From: Tigriopus japonicus
Lineage: Eukaryota > Arthropoda > Copepoda > Harpacticoida > Harpacticidae
Length of the DNA stretch: 64,000 bases
Assembly: GCA_010645155.1 (NCBI GenBank)
Contig: JAAGOF010000055.1
Span: 251,861-315,860 of the forward strand
Reading direction: 5' to 3'
Below, one piece after another: positions 25,576-38,197 of the stretch (positions are counted from its first letter, which is position 1; every line of letters begins with the position of its first letter). The translations under genes were made by a program, and so were the position numbers. The notes under the pieces are model-generated. The model made no database searches. It was given only the letters and a program-made list of their open reading frames with translations, and was not told where the DNA came from.

Positions 25576-26730
25576 GATGCAGTATGAAGGAAAGTAGGTC
25601 TGAGGTTTTCCCTTCAATGCCTTATCCTCTCTCTCATTGTCGCCTTCATCGTCATCATAGTCCTTCTTCTTCTTCCTCTTCGTCTTCTTCCCCTCTTCCC
25701 CAAGTTTTTCCACCTCTTGTTCGGTGCAAGTTTCCCGATGCATACGATATACGCACATTCGGTAGTCTTCTTCTTCGGAACTCGTACACTTGAGTAGAGG
25801 GGATGGGTTGATGAGCATTCGTCACATTTGACTAAACTGTGGGTTGATGACAGAAATACTGCACCTGACTGACAAATTATGAACTTCAAGAAGTGGACGA
25901 TCATCGCCTTTCCGAATGCTTGTTGCATCAACTGCACGAGCGAGTGAAGAGGAGGGGAGAAATTTCTCCTTGGCTTCGAAATAATCCGGCCACATCACAT
26001 CGTTCAGCCGTTCGAGCAAGCACCCCTTCAAGTTGTCCGGAATATGATTTTTGTGAAATGGCATTTGGGGACGGGCGATGACTGGGACCTCGCTGTCATG
26101 GCTGTGTGGACTCGCCAGGGTATAGCATTTTTGTGATTATGAACCTATCAGCATGGGATTAAAGAGATGTGCATTTTTTTCTTCTCTGGGCTCACTCCAT
26201 CCAGTCATGGCCAGAGACAGCTTCCCCGATGTCATTATCTACTACTGGTTCTGTGTCGGAGTCTCTGTGGCTCCCTCAACACACCTCATAGAGTAGCCAA
26301 GTACCCTTACCCTTGTATGGATGAGTAGGGAGACACAACGAGGGAGAGAGACACACACACACCCATTACTCTCCGTGCCCCATGCACCAATTCAAGGATG
26401 GGTGGTGGTGGTTGTTGAAGCAGTCCTCTCGACAGTAGCCGCAGTTCTTGTAGTGGTCGTCATCTTCACAGTCTCCTTCTGTGACCGTATACTAGTATTC
26501 ATGACATCGCTTCGGTCGACATGCCTCCCGCTGTTGTCGAGCGACTCCTCATCGTCCAACCGGGCCAAGGCCTCGGAAAAGTCTTTTCCTCGAACCAACT
26601 GACATGGATTTCAAACCCAGCGGGAATCTCTAAAAAGCGAAGAGAGGTGAGTGATATGGCCAAGTTGTGGTGGATTTTTGGCTTCTTGGTTTTCCGAACA
26701 CTTCTCTCTCGTTCTCGGTTCGTTTCAGTC

Positions 26731-26765
26731 ATCCATCCATCCATCCGTTCGTCCGTTCATCCATC
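26731..26765 (+). repeat. (CATC)n-(GTTC) compound repeat
   Basis: CATC units followed by CGTTCGTCCGTTCATC. It is the complement of the GGAT family seen elsewhere. Confidence 0.8.
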
Positions 26766-29111
26766 CCTGCAATGCTTGAGATGGCAAGTCAACAGGGTCG
26801 CCCATCATCACCAATGCTCATGGCAACTCCCCGAGTTTTGCATTGCCTCCAATGCTTTCCCCCTCCCCCCGACCAATGAGCATCTACGGCAGGAGGCCCT
26901 CTCCTCCACACATGTTCATCCCAGATCTGCAAAGCGTTTGCCCGAGTTTGAAATGCAACCCTGATTTAGGGTGGAGGAGGCTCAAAACGAACGAGCACAA
27001 AGTAGTAGGAGTAGGTAGACGTCAATATCAAAAGTTGAAACTCCTTGTTTGGACTTGGCCCCGATGAGTATGATGATGTTGATGATACTGTGAGCTCAAA
27101 CACTGGGATGACCGATGAGACCGCGGGGGATCCCCAGGAGACGGCATTACCGCACTCTTGATACACTCCGAGTTGATCTAAGATGATGAGAATGATGATG
27201 TGGATGGCAATGGCGATGGCAGTGGTAGCAGAAGAAGCAGAAGTGATGCTGATGAGAACGATCTCGACCCACGCTCCATTTTCATGCTAATTCCAAAAAA
27301 GGACCATCCCCCACGTCCGATGAAGTGTATCGGATATTTGCTACTTCTCCGGTCATTATCTCATTGAGATTTCTTCTCTCATCCTCTCGGTAGGGGAACC
27401 AAGGGGGTCCAGGCGCTTTTGGCACCCTAGTCCTGATGGCTTCATTGCTTTAGACGAACTTTACCCGTATGGTGGTCTGTGTGCAGCACAAGGTCCAAGG
27501 GTGTGGCTCCTAATGAGCAATCCCGAGCACACACGTACTTAGCGCTTCCTTGGTCCAATTTCCCTCACTCTTTCTTGGTTTTCTTTGCATTCCCTTTTGG
27601 TGTTTATGCGACGTTTTTTTTCTGATTCAATCTCGCTCTCCGTTTTTCCCCAATGACGCTTGACGTCGAATGATTCGTTGCTGCTACGAGCCTAAGACTA
27701 ACATGACTTTGGATCTTTTGTCTCAGATGAGAAAACAAGACATTTCTACCGTCGATGTCAGACATTGCGAGTAAGTTTGGGGTTGAGATTGTCTGGTCGG
27801 ACCTTTTCTAAAGTCTCAAGTCTCCCTCGCTCCAAGTGTCAATTAGAAATGAGCAGGACACAAAACAACGAAAGATTTATTTGAGCTACGTGTGAAGAAA
27901 ACTCTAGGCGTTTGCCATTAAAGTGCCAATAATCTCACAGCTCACTGAGTCTCTAATGTGGACAAAGACCCAAAAAAATCCACACTCCATTTGTATGTAC
28001 TGTAGAAGAGAGCCATCGAGCAAACGAGGGGAAAACGAAAATACGTAAAGGGAAGAGAGTCGGAAACGGAGAGAAAGGCCGATATCAACCAACATTTCGA
28101 CGTTTCGTTCCAGATCTTGGATTCTCAAGTTTTCGAGAGTTCTGGTCGAGAAGCGACGAATTGATTTCTTCCGTCCGTCTTTCCAATCTGAGTTCAAGAC
28201 GACCCACGACGTGAAAATGGCCATGCCTATGTGACCATTGAGGCATTGACCATGTCTAAACACTTTATTGACGCCATGCAATTAAAACTATCCAACACAA
28301 AAACAGGCCTAATTGTGAGACGCTTGAAAAATCCGTCGATTTTTTTCGCTTTCGATGATATTTGCATGTCATCACGGTCTCTTGGTCGCGAGATTTTTCA
28401 ATGAGCATTTCCGATACACCTGTCTTCGTCTTTTAATCACCGAAATCAATGCCATTGCATTGTCAAATCACTTCGCCTTTTTTATGGCATAGTGAATCTT
28501 TAATTGAGAAACAAACGTTTAATGTGAATGCCCCTGCGATAAGAGCAATCATGAACAACAAGGGGAAAAGTTCCTTCTGAGCAACTAAAGCCACCATTCA
28601 ACATTTTCCTAATCGTACGACTTCATTGACTTGATTTATCCCTGGCAGTGAAATGGGGCCAAATTGCAATTCGATCTTCTTTGACGTGGGAGGCTGTGTT
28701 TTTCGGCATCAAATCTCGCATTATTTATTTCCATGAAGAATCGAGGAAGCAATTGACGCCGTCGTCGTCGTCGTCATCAACAACAACATCGGCTCGACGT
28801 TCGAGTTCCGAGCGAAATCGTACCTTCTGTACGTATTAAGATACTACCGCACTACCAACACGTTCTGTCAATCGTATCCAGACTATCAATATAGCACTTC
28901 TCTTAGTAAATGAATCGAGGTTAGCTTTGAAAACAATGACATGTGAAATGCGCCAATCCAGGAATGGAGACTTCATTGGCTTGATCGACACCACCAACAT
29001 CGATCCATCCATTCCTCCCTCCTTTGCTTTATGCATTTCTGCCATACGATCATCAAGATCAGTGATTATCCACCATCCGCGGTATCCTATTAACGCCAGC
29101 AAGAAATTGGA

Positions 29112-29681
29112 ATGACGTTTTTCGCCATTGGACTCGGGTTGGGTGGGTACCATGGGACGTCCGCTCGGCTCAGAGGACAGGAACATAATTTGATACGTGG
29201 GGCTGGGATCGAATTTAATTTTCAATGGCTGAAGTCACCTCCCAGCCCATGGCTCCTCTCCTCGAGAAGGCTCGAAGCTGCACTGAGGGACTTGTACGTA
29301 ATAGTTGAAGGAAAAGTAGGAGTACATGCAACAACAACTGCAACTGTACGTAGTTGTTCGGCAGAGAACTCGCTCGATCCTCACATCGTACCTCTTGCTC
29401 TCATGTTCACTCGCAATGGCAATAATGAGCCAACCAAAAGCAACTGGGAGGATGCTCGAACTGGAATTCTGGTGACTACGACGTCACCAGAATCTTGGAC
29501 TTTCGGTGTTTCAGGAGTACCGACCAACAACCATCCATCAATTAGGGCCTTATTACTAGAAAAAAACTGTGCCAGGATGCCTCCGTATGAATTTAGTTGG
29601 AGGAGGACAACCACAAGAATGGAACAGACGAGGATTTTAGAATGTGTCAAGTACGAAACTTGGAGCCTCTCTCAGTCTTGA
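29112..29681 (+). CDS. Longest ATG-initiated open frame, no recognised product
   Basis: This 189-codon ATG frame has no stop for 570 bases, which is long for chance here. I find no domain, signal peptide, convincing membrane span or repeat structure in it. Composition is unremarkable and rich in Ser, Thr and Arg. It contains a perfect 11-bp inverted repeat (29466-29493). The minus strand is also open over part of the stretch, a frequent sign of a low-stop region rather than a gene. I list it because of its length only. Confidence 0.12.
   Translation: MTFFAIGLGLGGYHGTSARLRGQEHNLIRGAGIEFNFQWLKSPPSPWLLSSRRLEAALRDLYVIVEGKVGVHATTTATVRSCSAENSLDPHIVPLALMFTRNGNNEPTKSNWEDARTGILVTTTSPESWTFGVSGVPTNNHPSIRALLLEKNCARMPPYEFSWRRTTTRMEQTRILECVKYETWSLSQS
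29466..29493. repeat. Perfect 11-bp inverted repeat with 6-base loop
   Basis: Arms ATTCTGGTGAC and GTCACCAGAAT flank TACGAC. Pairing stops at the outer edge. It lies inside the 189-codon open frame at 29112. Confidence 0.85.
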
Positions 29682-32658
29682 CGTTAAATTTGACAGTTGA
29701 CACATATGGCAGAGAAACGTCCATCCAGGAAATCCTTACTGTATGACCAACCAGTCATGGGATACTGTTCCTTAGAGTACATTCGACACAATACGGATTA
29801 CCACTAGAACCACTACCACTAGTACAATCGACATGGAATACCCCTAGAACATTGTGACAATCAAAGTTCAATTTTCAAATTTGGAAAATGGACAACAGCT
29901 AGAGTTTATCTCTTTGGCTGTTGTTGCTGTCAAAGTTGTTCTGGATCGATGCACTTGACTCCAATGTGGTTGGAGGGGGCAAAGAGAGTAAAAGATTTTC
30001 CATGGCGTAGTAGTTTCCGTCCTCTTCGCCTTCGCCTTCTTCTTCTTGTTCTTATTGTAAGATCCGAATTTCCCCGAGTGTGAAGTGTGAACCCACTTTG
30101 GGAGCAACGAAGTCGACCGAACACATACACACACACATTTATACACACAAAGGAAAGGAAACTTTCAATATTAGTTTTGGTCTTCAACTTTTCTTGAGAG
30201 CGGAGACGTGTTTTGATTTCCGAAAGAGGAGACACAAAAGTAGAGAAGTTCTCAAGAACTCGCCAGAAAGAAATATATATGGTGTTCTCAGAGGAAGGAA
30301 AAACTTTTAGCCAAACTAATCACGGACGTCATCGGTGTCATTCAAGAGGCAAGCTCCACCACCAAAAACCATTGTCCCTAGCCAAAAAAGCCTTCCTGGG
30401 CTTGTCCAATCATTGGAGTTAGAGGTTAGGTTGAACCCTCAGTTTAGTTAGACGAATATTTGAATATTCTTCGATTCCAAATTTTGCCTTTGGCAGCCTC
30501 CCTCTTCGAATGTTACATCGGTACATACTTTCCCGAGACTTGCTGCCAACGGCGGGAACACCACAATCCGCCACAAATATTGGTAGGATCTTTGGCATTG
30601 TTCAGCTCTGATTTCTATTTCCGCTAATGGTGAGAAACCAAATCAAGGATCACGTCAATGTGAACTGAGGGCCCTGAGTTGGCGGCATTGGCCAGGAATG
30701 AAAAAGTCGTTACAAAAATTTGATCATAAAATGTAGGTATTGGTTATTTCTCGTCATGACATGCCGTGTTCATACATTGTAAGAACATATTAGGCGAGGT
30801 AAACGAAACTTTGAAAGGCGTGATGTTGTCATTATTATTGTTGTTGATGATGATCCTTGATACCTAATATGTATGCATTCAACGAAAGCTTTGAGGTGGC
30901 AAAAAATGTGTGACTGTCGCAAACTTTTTGTTCTGTTGGTGGGCCATTTGCCCTTTTCGAAGAAGACAAGTACACGCGCACGTACTACCTACATTCTCCC
31001 CCTCGAATGAATTTACTTGATCCTTGCCTTTCTGAGCCACAGTTCATGTAAATAGTGGCTGGTAAAGAAGAAGAAAAAGTCAGTTGATCGTTTCTCGTTA
31101 GTCTAATTCGACTCAAACTGGCTTGGTCTATGGATATAGCGTGAAATTTGCCTTGACTCACTCAATGATCGTTTTGAACCCTTGAGCTGTCAAGTCCGGA
31201 TGAAATTTGCTAGCTTTCATTCAAAGACACTAGCATGTTCGATACATACATACATACGTGAGTACGTTCATGCATGTCTTTCAAATCGACTCCGTCTACC
31301 ATCGGCACCCTGCCGAGTGAGATCCATTCCAAATGAAATCAATTGAGCACATTTCTGCGACGATGTTCCAGGTGGTGCATGATGCATGCAGAAAGTCAAT
31401 GGCTGGCTTTCTTCCCCGGGTCTCACTTTGAATGTCACCGCCGCCAAAGATCAAGCAAGACAAACAAAATTTGTGATGATATCGCGTGCTCATTGTGGGC
31501 GGGATTCGTTTCTGCGTTTCTGTGCACCAGCACCAGCACAATCCCTGTTTTCCTTTGGCGTCGAGCAGCCCTCTTTTGGCGTGAATAAATTTCGTGACAT
31601 TTCAAGAAAACAATCACGGTATTTGCTAGCTCTTAGTTGGTCGCCAAGTGAATCAAGGATGAAGCGATTGTGTGCCTACAGAGACAGTCCAAAAAGAGGG
31701 TGGGTGGTGGGAGACTGGAAAATGAAATGAAAACTTAGTCTCTTTCCAACTTTTTTTCTCGCTTCCCTTGAACTCATGACAGGCGATTAAGTCTGTCTTC
31801 GTGGAAATGAAGAGCTAGGTGCGTGGCTCTCCTCCTCTCACGTTGTTCTCCTTGTGTCTGTTGTCTCTTCTGCATTTCCATTGTCTTTGTTGTGCTATCG
31901 TTGGTTGTGGGCCACAACTAGTCTTCCATAGCTGGTGTAGACTTGGGAAGACACAATCAGAATCGTCGTTGTCATCCGAATGTGCCTTTATTACACCTCT
32001 TCAGAAGGTCGTTTCAAGAGTCAAATCCCAACCAGAGAGCTGAAATAAACCCCGGCTCGATCCAGTTCTGGGACTCTTAAGCTCATCGAGCTAAAAGGTT
32101 CATTCATTCATATGACATCGAATTTCTACATACTGTATATTGCACATATATTCCTAATTGAAGACCATTTAGCTTAATCTACGTGAACTCACTCTTAACT
32201 ATACACTAAAAGACTTCTGTAATATCTGAAGAAAAATAAGTGCCCAATCTGGTGACAAGCTTGAGTTGGACACAGTTTTTCTTTCAATCTTTTGACGATG
32301 ACTTCGGAAGCAAGCTAGGATGAGACAACAGTGAGCATGTAGCAATGTACTATGTGTGTGTATGTGTGTGTGAGTGAGTGATACGAACGATGAGAAGGGC
32401 AATGAATTTGGAGACAAAAACTGACGAAAGAGTTTTATGACAACGAGGAATCTTGACAGATTGTGCGACATTCAGTTTCAGATCTGAGACAGATACAGAT
32501 GAGCTCGAATTCAGGCTATTTATACACCTCACCGAGTGTCAAAACAATAATTTTGTGTAGCATTTCACTATTATCATTAGCAATGATTTCAGGGAACTGG
32601 GGAAGGGGGGTGGATCGAGTCGTAATCTTGAGTTGCTTATCGTTGTGATTGATTTCAG

Positions 32659-32780
32659 GCCAACGGGATCGTCCAAATATCAAATCTTGGAGTGAGATCC
32701 AATTTCGATCGCGTTTGTCAGCTGTCTTTAAATGGCTGTCAAACCCAAGTGTAATTCAGTCGAGTAAAAAAGGAGCTTAG
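32659..32780 (+). CDS. Candidate terminal exon with a 3' polyadenylation signal
   Basis: A good acceptor (GTGATTGATTTCAG) ends at 32658. Read in phase 1, the exon gives 39 codons including RDRPNIKSWSEIQFRSRL and SAVFKWLSNPSV, then TAG at 32778. About 290 bases downstream lies AATAAA (33067-33072). Phase 1 entry fits the basonuclin exon's exit, so splicing here would make a short, finger-less isoform. In phase 0 the same acceptor opens a different 31-codon frame that ends at TAA, so the reading frame is not proven. I recognise no domain in either. It may be a chance pairing of acceptor and polyadenylation motif inside the intron. Confidence 0.2.
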
Positions 32781-33066
32781 ATTGTTGTGACAAGAAAAAG
32801 TCGTTTTCCCAAGATCTTTGAGCGAGAAGCCAAAAAGGAGCTGAGTGAGGCATTTTATAGCAACCGGTACCACTGGCATTATGGCCGGGCCCACCATAAA
32901 CTTGGTTCGGGCTTTTTGTCACCCTTCCATTCCCCTTTTCGGAGGACTTTGGGCTCAATAACAATTTGAGCTTCGAAAACAGCAGAGAGAGAGAAAGACA
33001 CTCTCGAAACGATGGCAAAATCCAAGCTCCCAGAGCAGGCCTTTAAGAACACGTCACATAATTATA

Positions 33067-33072
33067 AATAAA
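33067..33072 (+). terminator. Polyadenylation signal AATAAA
   Basis: An AATAAA hexamer sits in an AT-rich stretch with a T-rich element just after it, which fits a 3' end for a + strand transcript. It is meaningful only if the exon at 32659 is real. Confidence 0.25.
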
Positions 33073-35262
33073 TAATCTTTTATTATTGGACTCAATCATA
33101 CAGTGTATATTGAAACCCCACTATCCAAGGGATAGCCTTTTTGGACTCCTAGGCATATATCAAAGGGTTGGCTTGACTCATGGAATGGGTGCTCCTCTCT
33201 GAATTTTCAGGGTTGAGTTCCTCTCATACCCACTAGATCACCTGACTGCCTCTACCACAATGTGGAAACGACACACCACAAAATGAGTGTCATAAAAGCT
33301 CAAGAAAAAAGCCTCATCTCAATTGGCATTCAGACACAAAAAGGGCCATCTTGGTCCGTCTCGAACTCGGTGTGTCGTGCACATGTTGTTGTCAACCACT
33401 GTGGAAAATTGGTCGGCCGTTCTGTCCCCGTTTATGACCTCGGTGTCATCGCTAACCAACCAACCGCCGTTCCGTTGAACAACGTCCCATCATTGCCCAA
33501 CGGGTTATTTCGTTCAGCAACTGGCCTGGCCGGCTCTCCGAGTGGATTAATTTCTGTGCGGATCTGGCTGGCTTGATTTTTTCAGGGAAGGTGGTAGTTT
33601 CATACATGAAATTGAAATTCTTAACTCCCCATTTTCCGTTCGGGTCCCACCATCCGTCACAAGATGGCAAAGAAGGCGAGGCTGGACCAAGAAAGAGTAG
33701 TAAGAACGAGAAGAAAAAGGAGGAGGAGGAAGAGGTCAAGATTAGGGTCAAGAACCGTTTTGACATTTCGGCGCTCATCTCGATATGACTGACTGTTGGG
33801 TTGCTTTTGAATGTGAATTGACGTACTCACACACCGCTCATTCTGGTTTTGCGTGTACCATCTCTGTACCGAGATGGGTGTGCGTGCGTGCGTGTGCGTT
33901 TGGCCTCAAAACACTTACTTGTCTCATCGAGCTAAGTGGTACTATGTGGACCATCATGTAGGGTCCCTAGACGAATTCTGTCCCGGCGCCTTGAGATCCA
34001 AAACACAAAACAGTCATGCCTCTCATTTTGCCCAAACATTGGATTAGGTGGGTTCCTCACAATCGGCAACCCTGAACAGCAAGTGTCATGTCAGAAATTG
34101 CACTTTGTCCAAAATTTGCGGAGATCATTCGCCAAGTTTGGTCAACACTGCGAGTCCTGCTGCTACCAAGTGTACGTTCTCCCAACTCACTCTGGGCCCC
34201 GTATTTTTGTTCTCCGAAAATTTGGCCGTCTTAGCATCAGACGACGGGCGTTTTGTCATAAAGTTAATTACACATTCTCGAGCTCCTGCGAGTCGTTCTT
34301 GAGGTTGACTTTGGTCTCAAGATGCTCTCTTCAACCAACCCCATCTTGGAGACGTTTCTTTGTCTCATGATGTCTAATCTGGATACCCTCTCTTGTATTT
34401 CATTTGGTTAAGTTGCCACATGGATATGTTGGCAGTGGGTAGAGATAGATGAGCAGACACTAGGTAGGCAGGTTGGTTGGTTGTTGCTTAGTAGACACAA
34501 GTAGTTGTTGGTAACAAACCATTAGAATAAATGCCTCGGGCCAATCGGACCAATCAAGTTTAAGATGGTGACTCAATAGCTAACTTGAGCCAAGACAATG
34601 AAGATCACTATTCTTGAGGACCATTTTTTTGCTGAAAGTGTGCATGTTATTGGCATTTCTTTACTCAGTAATCTAGGGTACGTACGTATTGTCTTGTCTT
34701 AATGGTTGGAAATCAATTGGATTCAGGCAATATAACCATTAAGAAGCCGAGAAAATTGAATCGGAAGAGCGTCACTCTCGCCAAAATTGCCACCTTGAAA
34801 AATAAAAACAAGGCCTGGGAATCTTTTCTCACTCTGGCAGATCTCCAACTTGGTTTCTAATGTCATTTAACGCCTTGGACACATTGAATTCCAATCGAGT
34901 CATTCTAACTTGAGAAGAAATATGGAATGGAACCTCCTAGTGTTGTACATCCATTGATTTGATCCATTTGGCCAAGTTTTTTCACCGTGCTTTTGATGGA
35001 CAGACAGTGTTCGAATTATTTCACGTCCCTCATACAAGTGATTATGACGTCAAATTCTGAGTGACAAATTAACCAAATGCATGTGATATGCTGCTGTACG
35101 TATATCTCCGCACACTACCTGCACCAAGTTCGTCGTTGTTTCTACATCGTATGGTGTTCTGTACTACTACAAATGAGACTCTCCTTCCTCACTCACTCGT
35201 GAGTTGATATCAAAATGTCGCTTTGATAGCTCGAGCTCTCGGGAAAGAAAAAAAAATGACGT

Positions 35263-35375
35263 TTAGGGCCCTTCAAGCTTGACTTCACACTCGATCCTTC
35301 TCCTCTGTAGTAGTGCAATACTCACAGCATAGCAGACAATGACGAACGGTAGTACTATGAGGGTGCTCATGAAAG
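35263..35375 (-). CDS. Candidate terminal exon or micropeptide with one membrane span
   Basis: On the minus strand a strong acceptor (AACTTTTCGATTTTGTAG) ends at 35376. Read from the ATG at 35370 the frame has 35 codons and stops at TAA (35265-35263). About 20 hydrophobic residues (STLIVLPFVIVCYAVSIALL) are followed directly by QRRR and a short charged tail, the layout of a membrane span with a positive-inside stop-transfer sequence. It could be the last exon of a type I membrane protein or a free-standing micropeptide. The exon would enter with two bases of a split codon. A GTGAGT inside it (from 35324) could instead make it a 51-nt internal exon encoding only the hydrophobic part. No homologue recognised. 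Confidence 0.3.
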
Positions 35376-35856
35376 CTACAAAATCGAAAAGTTATACACA
35401 CAAGCACATGACACTCGAATCAACGGAGAGATGTGTTTCATTGCTTGATAGCTGAAAAGATTCAGCACTCTCAGGAAGTCAGCGGAATAAGTGCTCCGAA
35501 AGCTTCCTCATTTACACCCATTTCGTACCCATATAATTTACTCTAATCTTCGAATTGTTCCGGTCAATAGAGCACGCAAACAAAGTTTTTTGCCTTTTTA
35601 ACCCTACCTGATAAACAGATCCATTTTGATCGCATTAGTGGGATTTCACAAAGTCTTTTTAGTTCTCCAATCGCGACACACAAATGGCAAAAATGACAAC
35701 TTGACGTGTTCATACGACCAATTGGCAAACTAGGATGTAGAATCGTTTCGAATCTTTGTATCAAATATAAATTCTATTGGTCACTGTTCCGTGGCTCTTA
35801 TTGACACACATACAGAAACGGAAAATGGACTACAATCAAGGATAAACTAGAATAGC

Positions 35857-36042
35857 CTAACCCAAGCAAGTACTTCGTCTTTTCGAGCACTTTTTGCATA
35901 TCATCCACTGGTCCTCAATGGAGGCTTCTGCCGTCAGTGGCATAGAACAACTTAAAAGGCTTTGGCGTTCTTCAAAGATGACGCCGTAATTGAGCGTATC
36001 ATTCGAATTTACCACTAAACAAAGAACTCTTTTCTCTTTCAT
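35857..36042 (-). CDS. Candidate small frame or exon upstream of the membrane segment
   Basis: On the minus strand an ATG at 36042 opens a 61-codon frame ending at TAG. It begins MKEKRVLCLVVNSNDTLNYG and later has two close cysteine pairs in WMICKKCSKRRSTC. An acceptor-like CTTTGTTTAG lies inside it at about 36015, so it may instead be an internal exon starting at 36014. The one plausible exit before the stop (GTTAGG) is a poor donor, although its phase would fit the membrane exon at 35375. I do not recognise it. The link between the two is speculative. Confidence 0.15.
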   Translation of the reverse strand: MKEKRVLCLVVNSNDTLNYGVIFEERQSLLSCSMPLTAEASIEDQWMICKKCSKRRSTCLG

Positions 36043-36746
36043 TTTTTCGGACGAACTCAAACATTCAAGACTTAATTACACGTGCCCAAGTTCATTGAGG
36101 AATTTCAAGTCAGCTGCTCATTTATCAAGAGGCACAACACTCAAGCTCAATGAGCAAGTTATGATCCCTTGTAGCGATGTTTGTGTAAAGAAACGAAAAG
36201 GGTTAGTTTGAGGTAGGCGCATCTAACTAATGGCAATTGATGGACGGCCTCTCAAGTGACGACGACGAATTTTTGAACGCAAATGAACATTCTTATTCTA
36301 AAGTCGTGAGATCCTAATGAGATCGAAAAACTTAGGACAGCCCTGCTTTTAAGGCGGCATCATTACTGGAATATTACTTACTACCCTCTTTGTCTTATGT
36401 GCCAGTGAAGCTCCATTGATGTTTACGAGTATTTTGGCTGTGGCTCACGTACCGTTTCCATTTTGAACCAGTTGTTTTCTTGTTTTCAATTTATCGAGAT
36501 GAAGGGTTGTCATTTTTTATACGAAACTTTCGAGGAGGAAAGCAAAGAACAAAAAGATTGGAAGCTCCGCTTCAATTACACAAGTTTATGAAGTTTCAGC
36601 GAAAAAAATCTCACCCGTAGTTCCCTGTGCTTGGTCGGTTAGGTCCCCAAGGAGGTTTTGTCGACATCTTTCGCTTCCTTCAACAATTCAACCGTGAAAG
36701 CTAAGGCAGCCTGGTGTTTTATTCATAAGCTTGCTTGAGCGCTGTT

Positions 36747-37211
36747 CTATGTCAACAATTTTATTGTTCTTCGAGACCATTTCATGGCTGCTTTCGTATT
36801 TGCAAGATGGTGGCGTCGTTGAAATGAACTTGAATGGAACACCCTATCCAAACTCGGAAGATCAACGAGATTCTGGCAGGGGGAAAGGGAACCAACCAGC
36901 CGTATGAGCCAACCAAGAAACAAACCATTGCATATGTACCAAAATTCCAAATGCGATTTCGTTAGAAGGCAAAGTGTAAGAGAAGTGACATGGGAACAAT
37001 AAACCAGCTCCTCTTTTCCAACTGGTGAATTGGATTTTTTCATGAGTTTGTTGAATTCATAAAATTTTTGAACATTTGATGAAATGACCCTGTAACTTGT
37101 CCCCTTGATTCCTCTAATTTGACGTTTTGTTGCATTGGAAAATGGTATGGACCACCTAGGGCGAGCAATAGCAAAATGTTTACACGCCAGCCATAATAGT
37201 TCAAAGGACAT
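36747..37211 (-). CDS. 154-codon ATG frame, no recognised product
   Basis: A minus-strand frame starts at an ATG (37211) and runs 154 codons to a stop at 36747. It is basic, with a moderately hydrophobic patch (FWYICNGLFLGWLIRLVG) near residues 90-107 that could be a membrane span. No signal peptide, domain or homologue is recognised. It lies near the minus-strand candidates at 35263, 35857 and 38198, but nothing visible links them. Chance frames of this size occur in the window. Confidence 0.12.
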   Translation of the reverse strand: MSFELLWLACKHFAIARPRWSIPFSNATKRQIRGIKGTSYRVISSNVQKFYEFNKLMKKSNSPVGKEELVYCSHVTSLTLCLLTKSHLEFWYICNGLFLGWLIRLVGSLSPCQNLVDLPSLDRVFHSSSFQRRHHLANTKAAMKWSRRTIKLLT

Positions 37212-38035
37212 ACATTCACTAGAGCCTCAGGAGGTCATCCCATGTTCACTTGCCCTCGAGAATATGATCCACCTTCTCTCTCATGGGGGAGAAAGAGGTC
37301 GTGAATGCTAAAAAGGTCCCCTATGATGGGCCATTATGTGTGGCAAATGATGATTTTAAGCCACCAAGAGACGACAGAAACGGTTCCACAAAGACCACCC
37401 TCGGATAAGAGATGGCAATCTGGATCATTCTGACCGAGCAGTTTGGGGGCATCACCTCCAATGATCCATCATCTCTTGGTCCATGTTCGTTTTCAAAAAA
37501 GTCAAACAGATCCATTACTAAATGACACACACACAGTGAACCAAACGGGAAATAGACAAGAGTTCAGTCAAAAGAGCATCTTTGAATTTCATCGAGCAAT
37601 AAAATTTACAAACCTTATTTGTTTGAAGCAAAGCAGGACAAGTTTAAAGATGGGCGCAATTGTGTTGAAGCAGGGCCCTAGCAAGGGAAAATTGATTTAG
37701 TTCAAAGCATATCGGATGCCTCCGGTTTGCAGCTCATTGCTTTGTTAGTTGTTAAGTGAGGGGTCCTTTTGAATGTTATCGTTGCCAAGGGTCTTCTCCT
37801 TTGTGTTCCAAACTGGCTTTCCAGATTATGGATCCACTTCCTTCTCAAAGGTTCCCATTATGGGACAGCATTCCTTTTTGAGACAACACAAGACGGATTT
37901 CCATGACAAAAGGTCTGGTCAACAGCCCTATAAATCATCTGGGCAAAACTCTATTGAAAAAGTCATTTGATGCTCTGGAGATAGAAAGTGGTTTGGCAGA
38001 ACCCGAAGAAGAGGCTCAAATAAAAGAACTTTCCA

Positions 38036-38041
38036 TTTATT
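38036..38041 (-). terminator. Polyadenylation signal AATAAA on the minus strand
   Basis: The hexamer lies downstream of the acidic candidate exon at 38198-38398, at a normal distance for a short 3' UTR. It supports that exon only modestly because the hexamer is common by chance. Confidence 0.25.
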
Positions 38042-38197
38042 TTCAAAAAATGTTGTTGCACCTTAGTAGCATTTAGGTAACAAATGCAACAAATTTTGGG
38101 TGTGGGAAACATGATTCTCTTGTCTTTACAGAAGAAATGTTAACCTCATTTCTAATAGAACAAAACTAGCTCACAATAGTTAGGTCCACATTGAAGT

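Noticed and set aside
26485..26646. Open stretch ending at a GAG|GTGAGT donor
   Set aside because: The donor is good but the only acceptors in frame are poor, and all nearby frames are driven by GTG/GTT repeats. A minus-strand frame is also open. Left uncalled.
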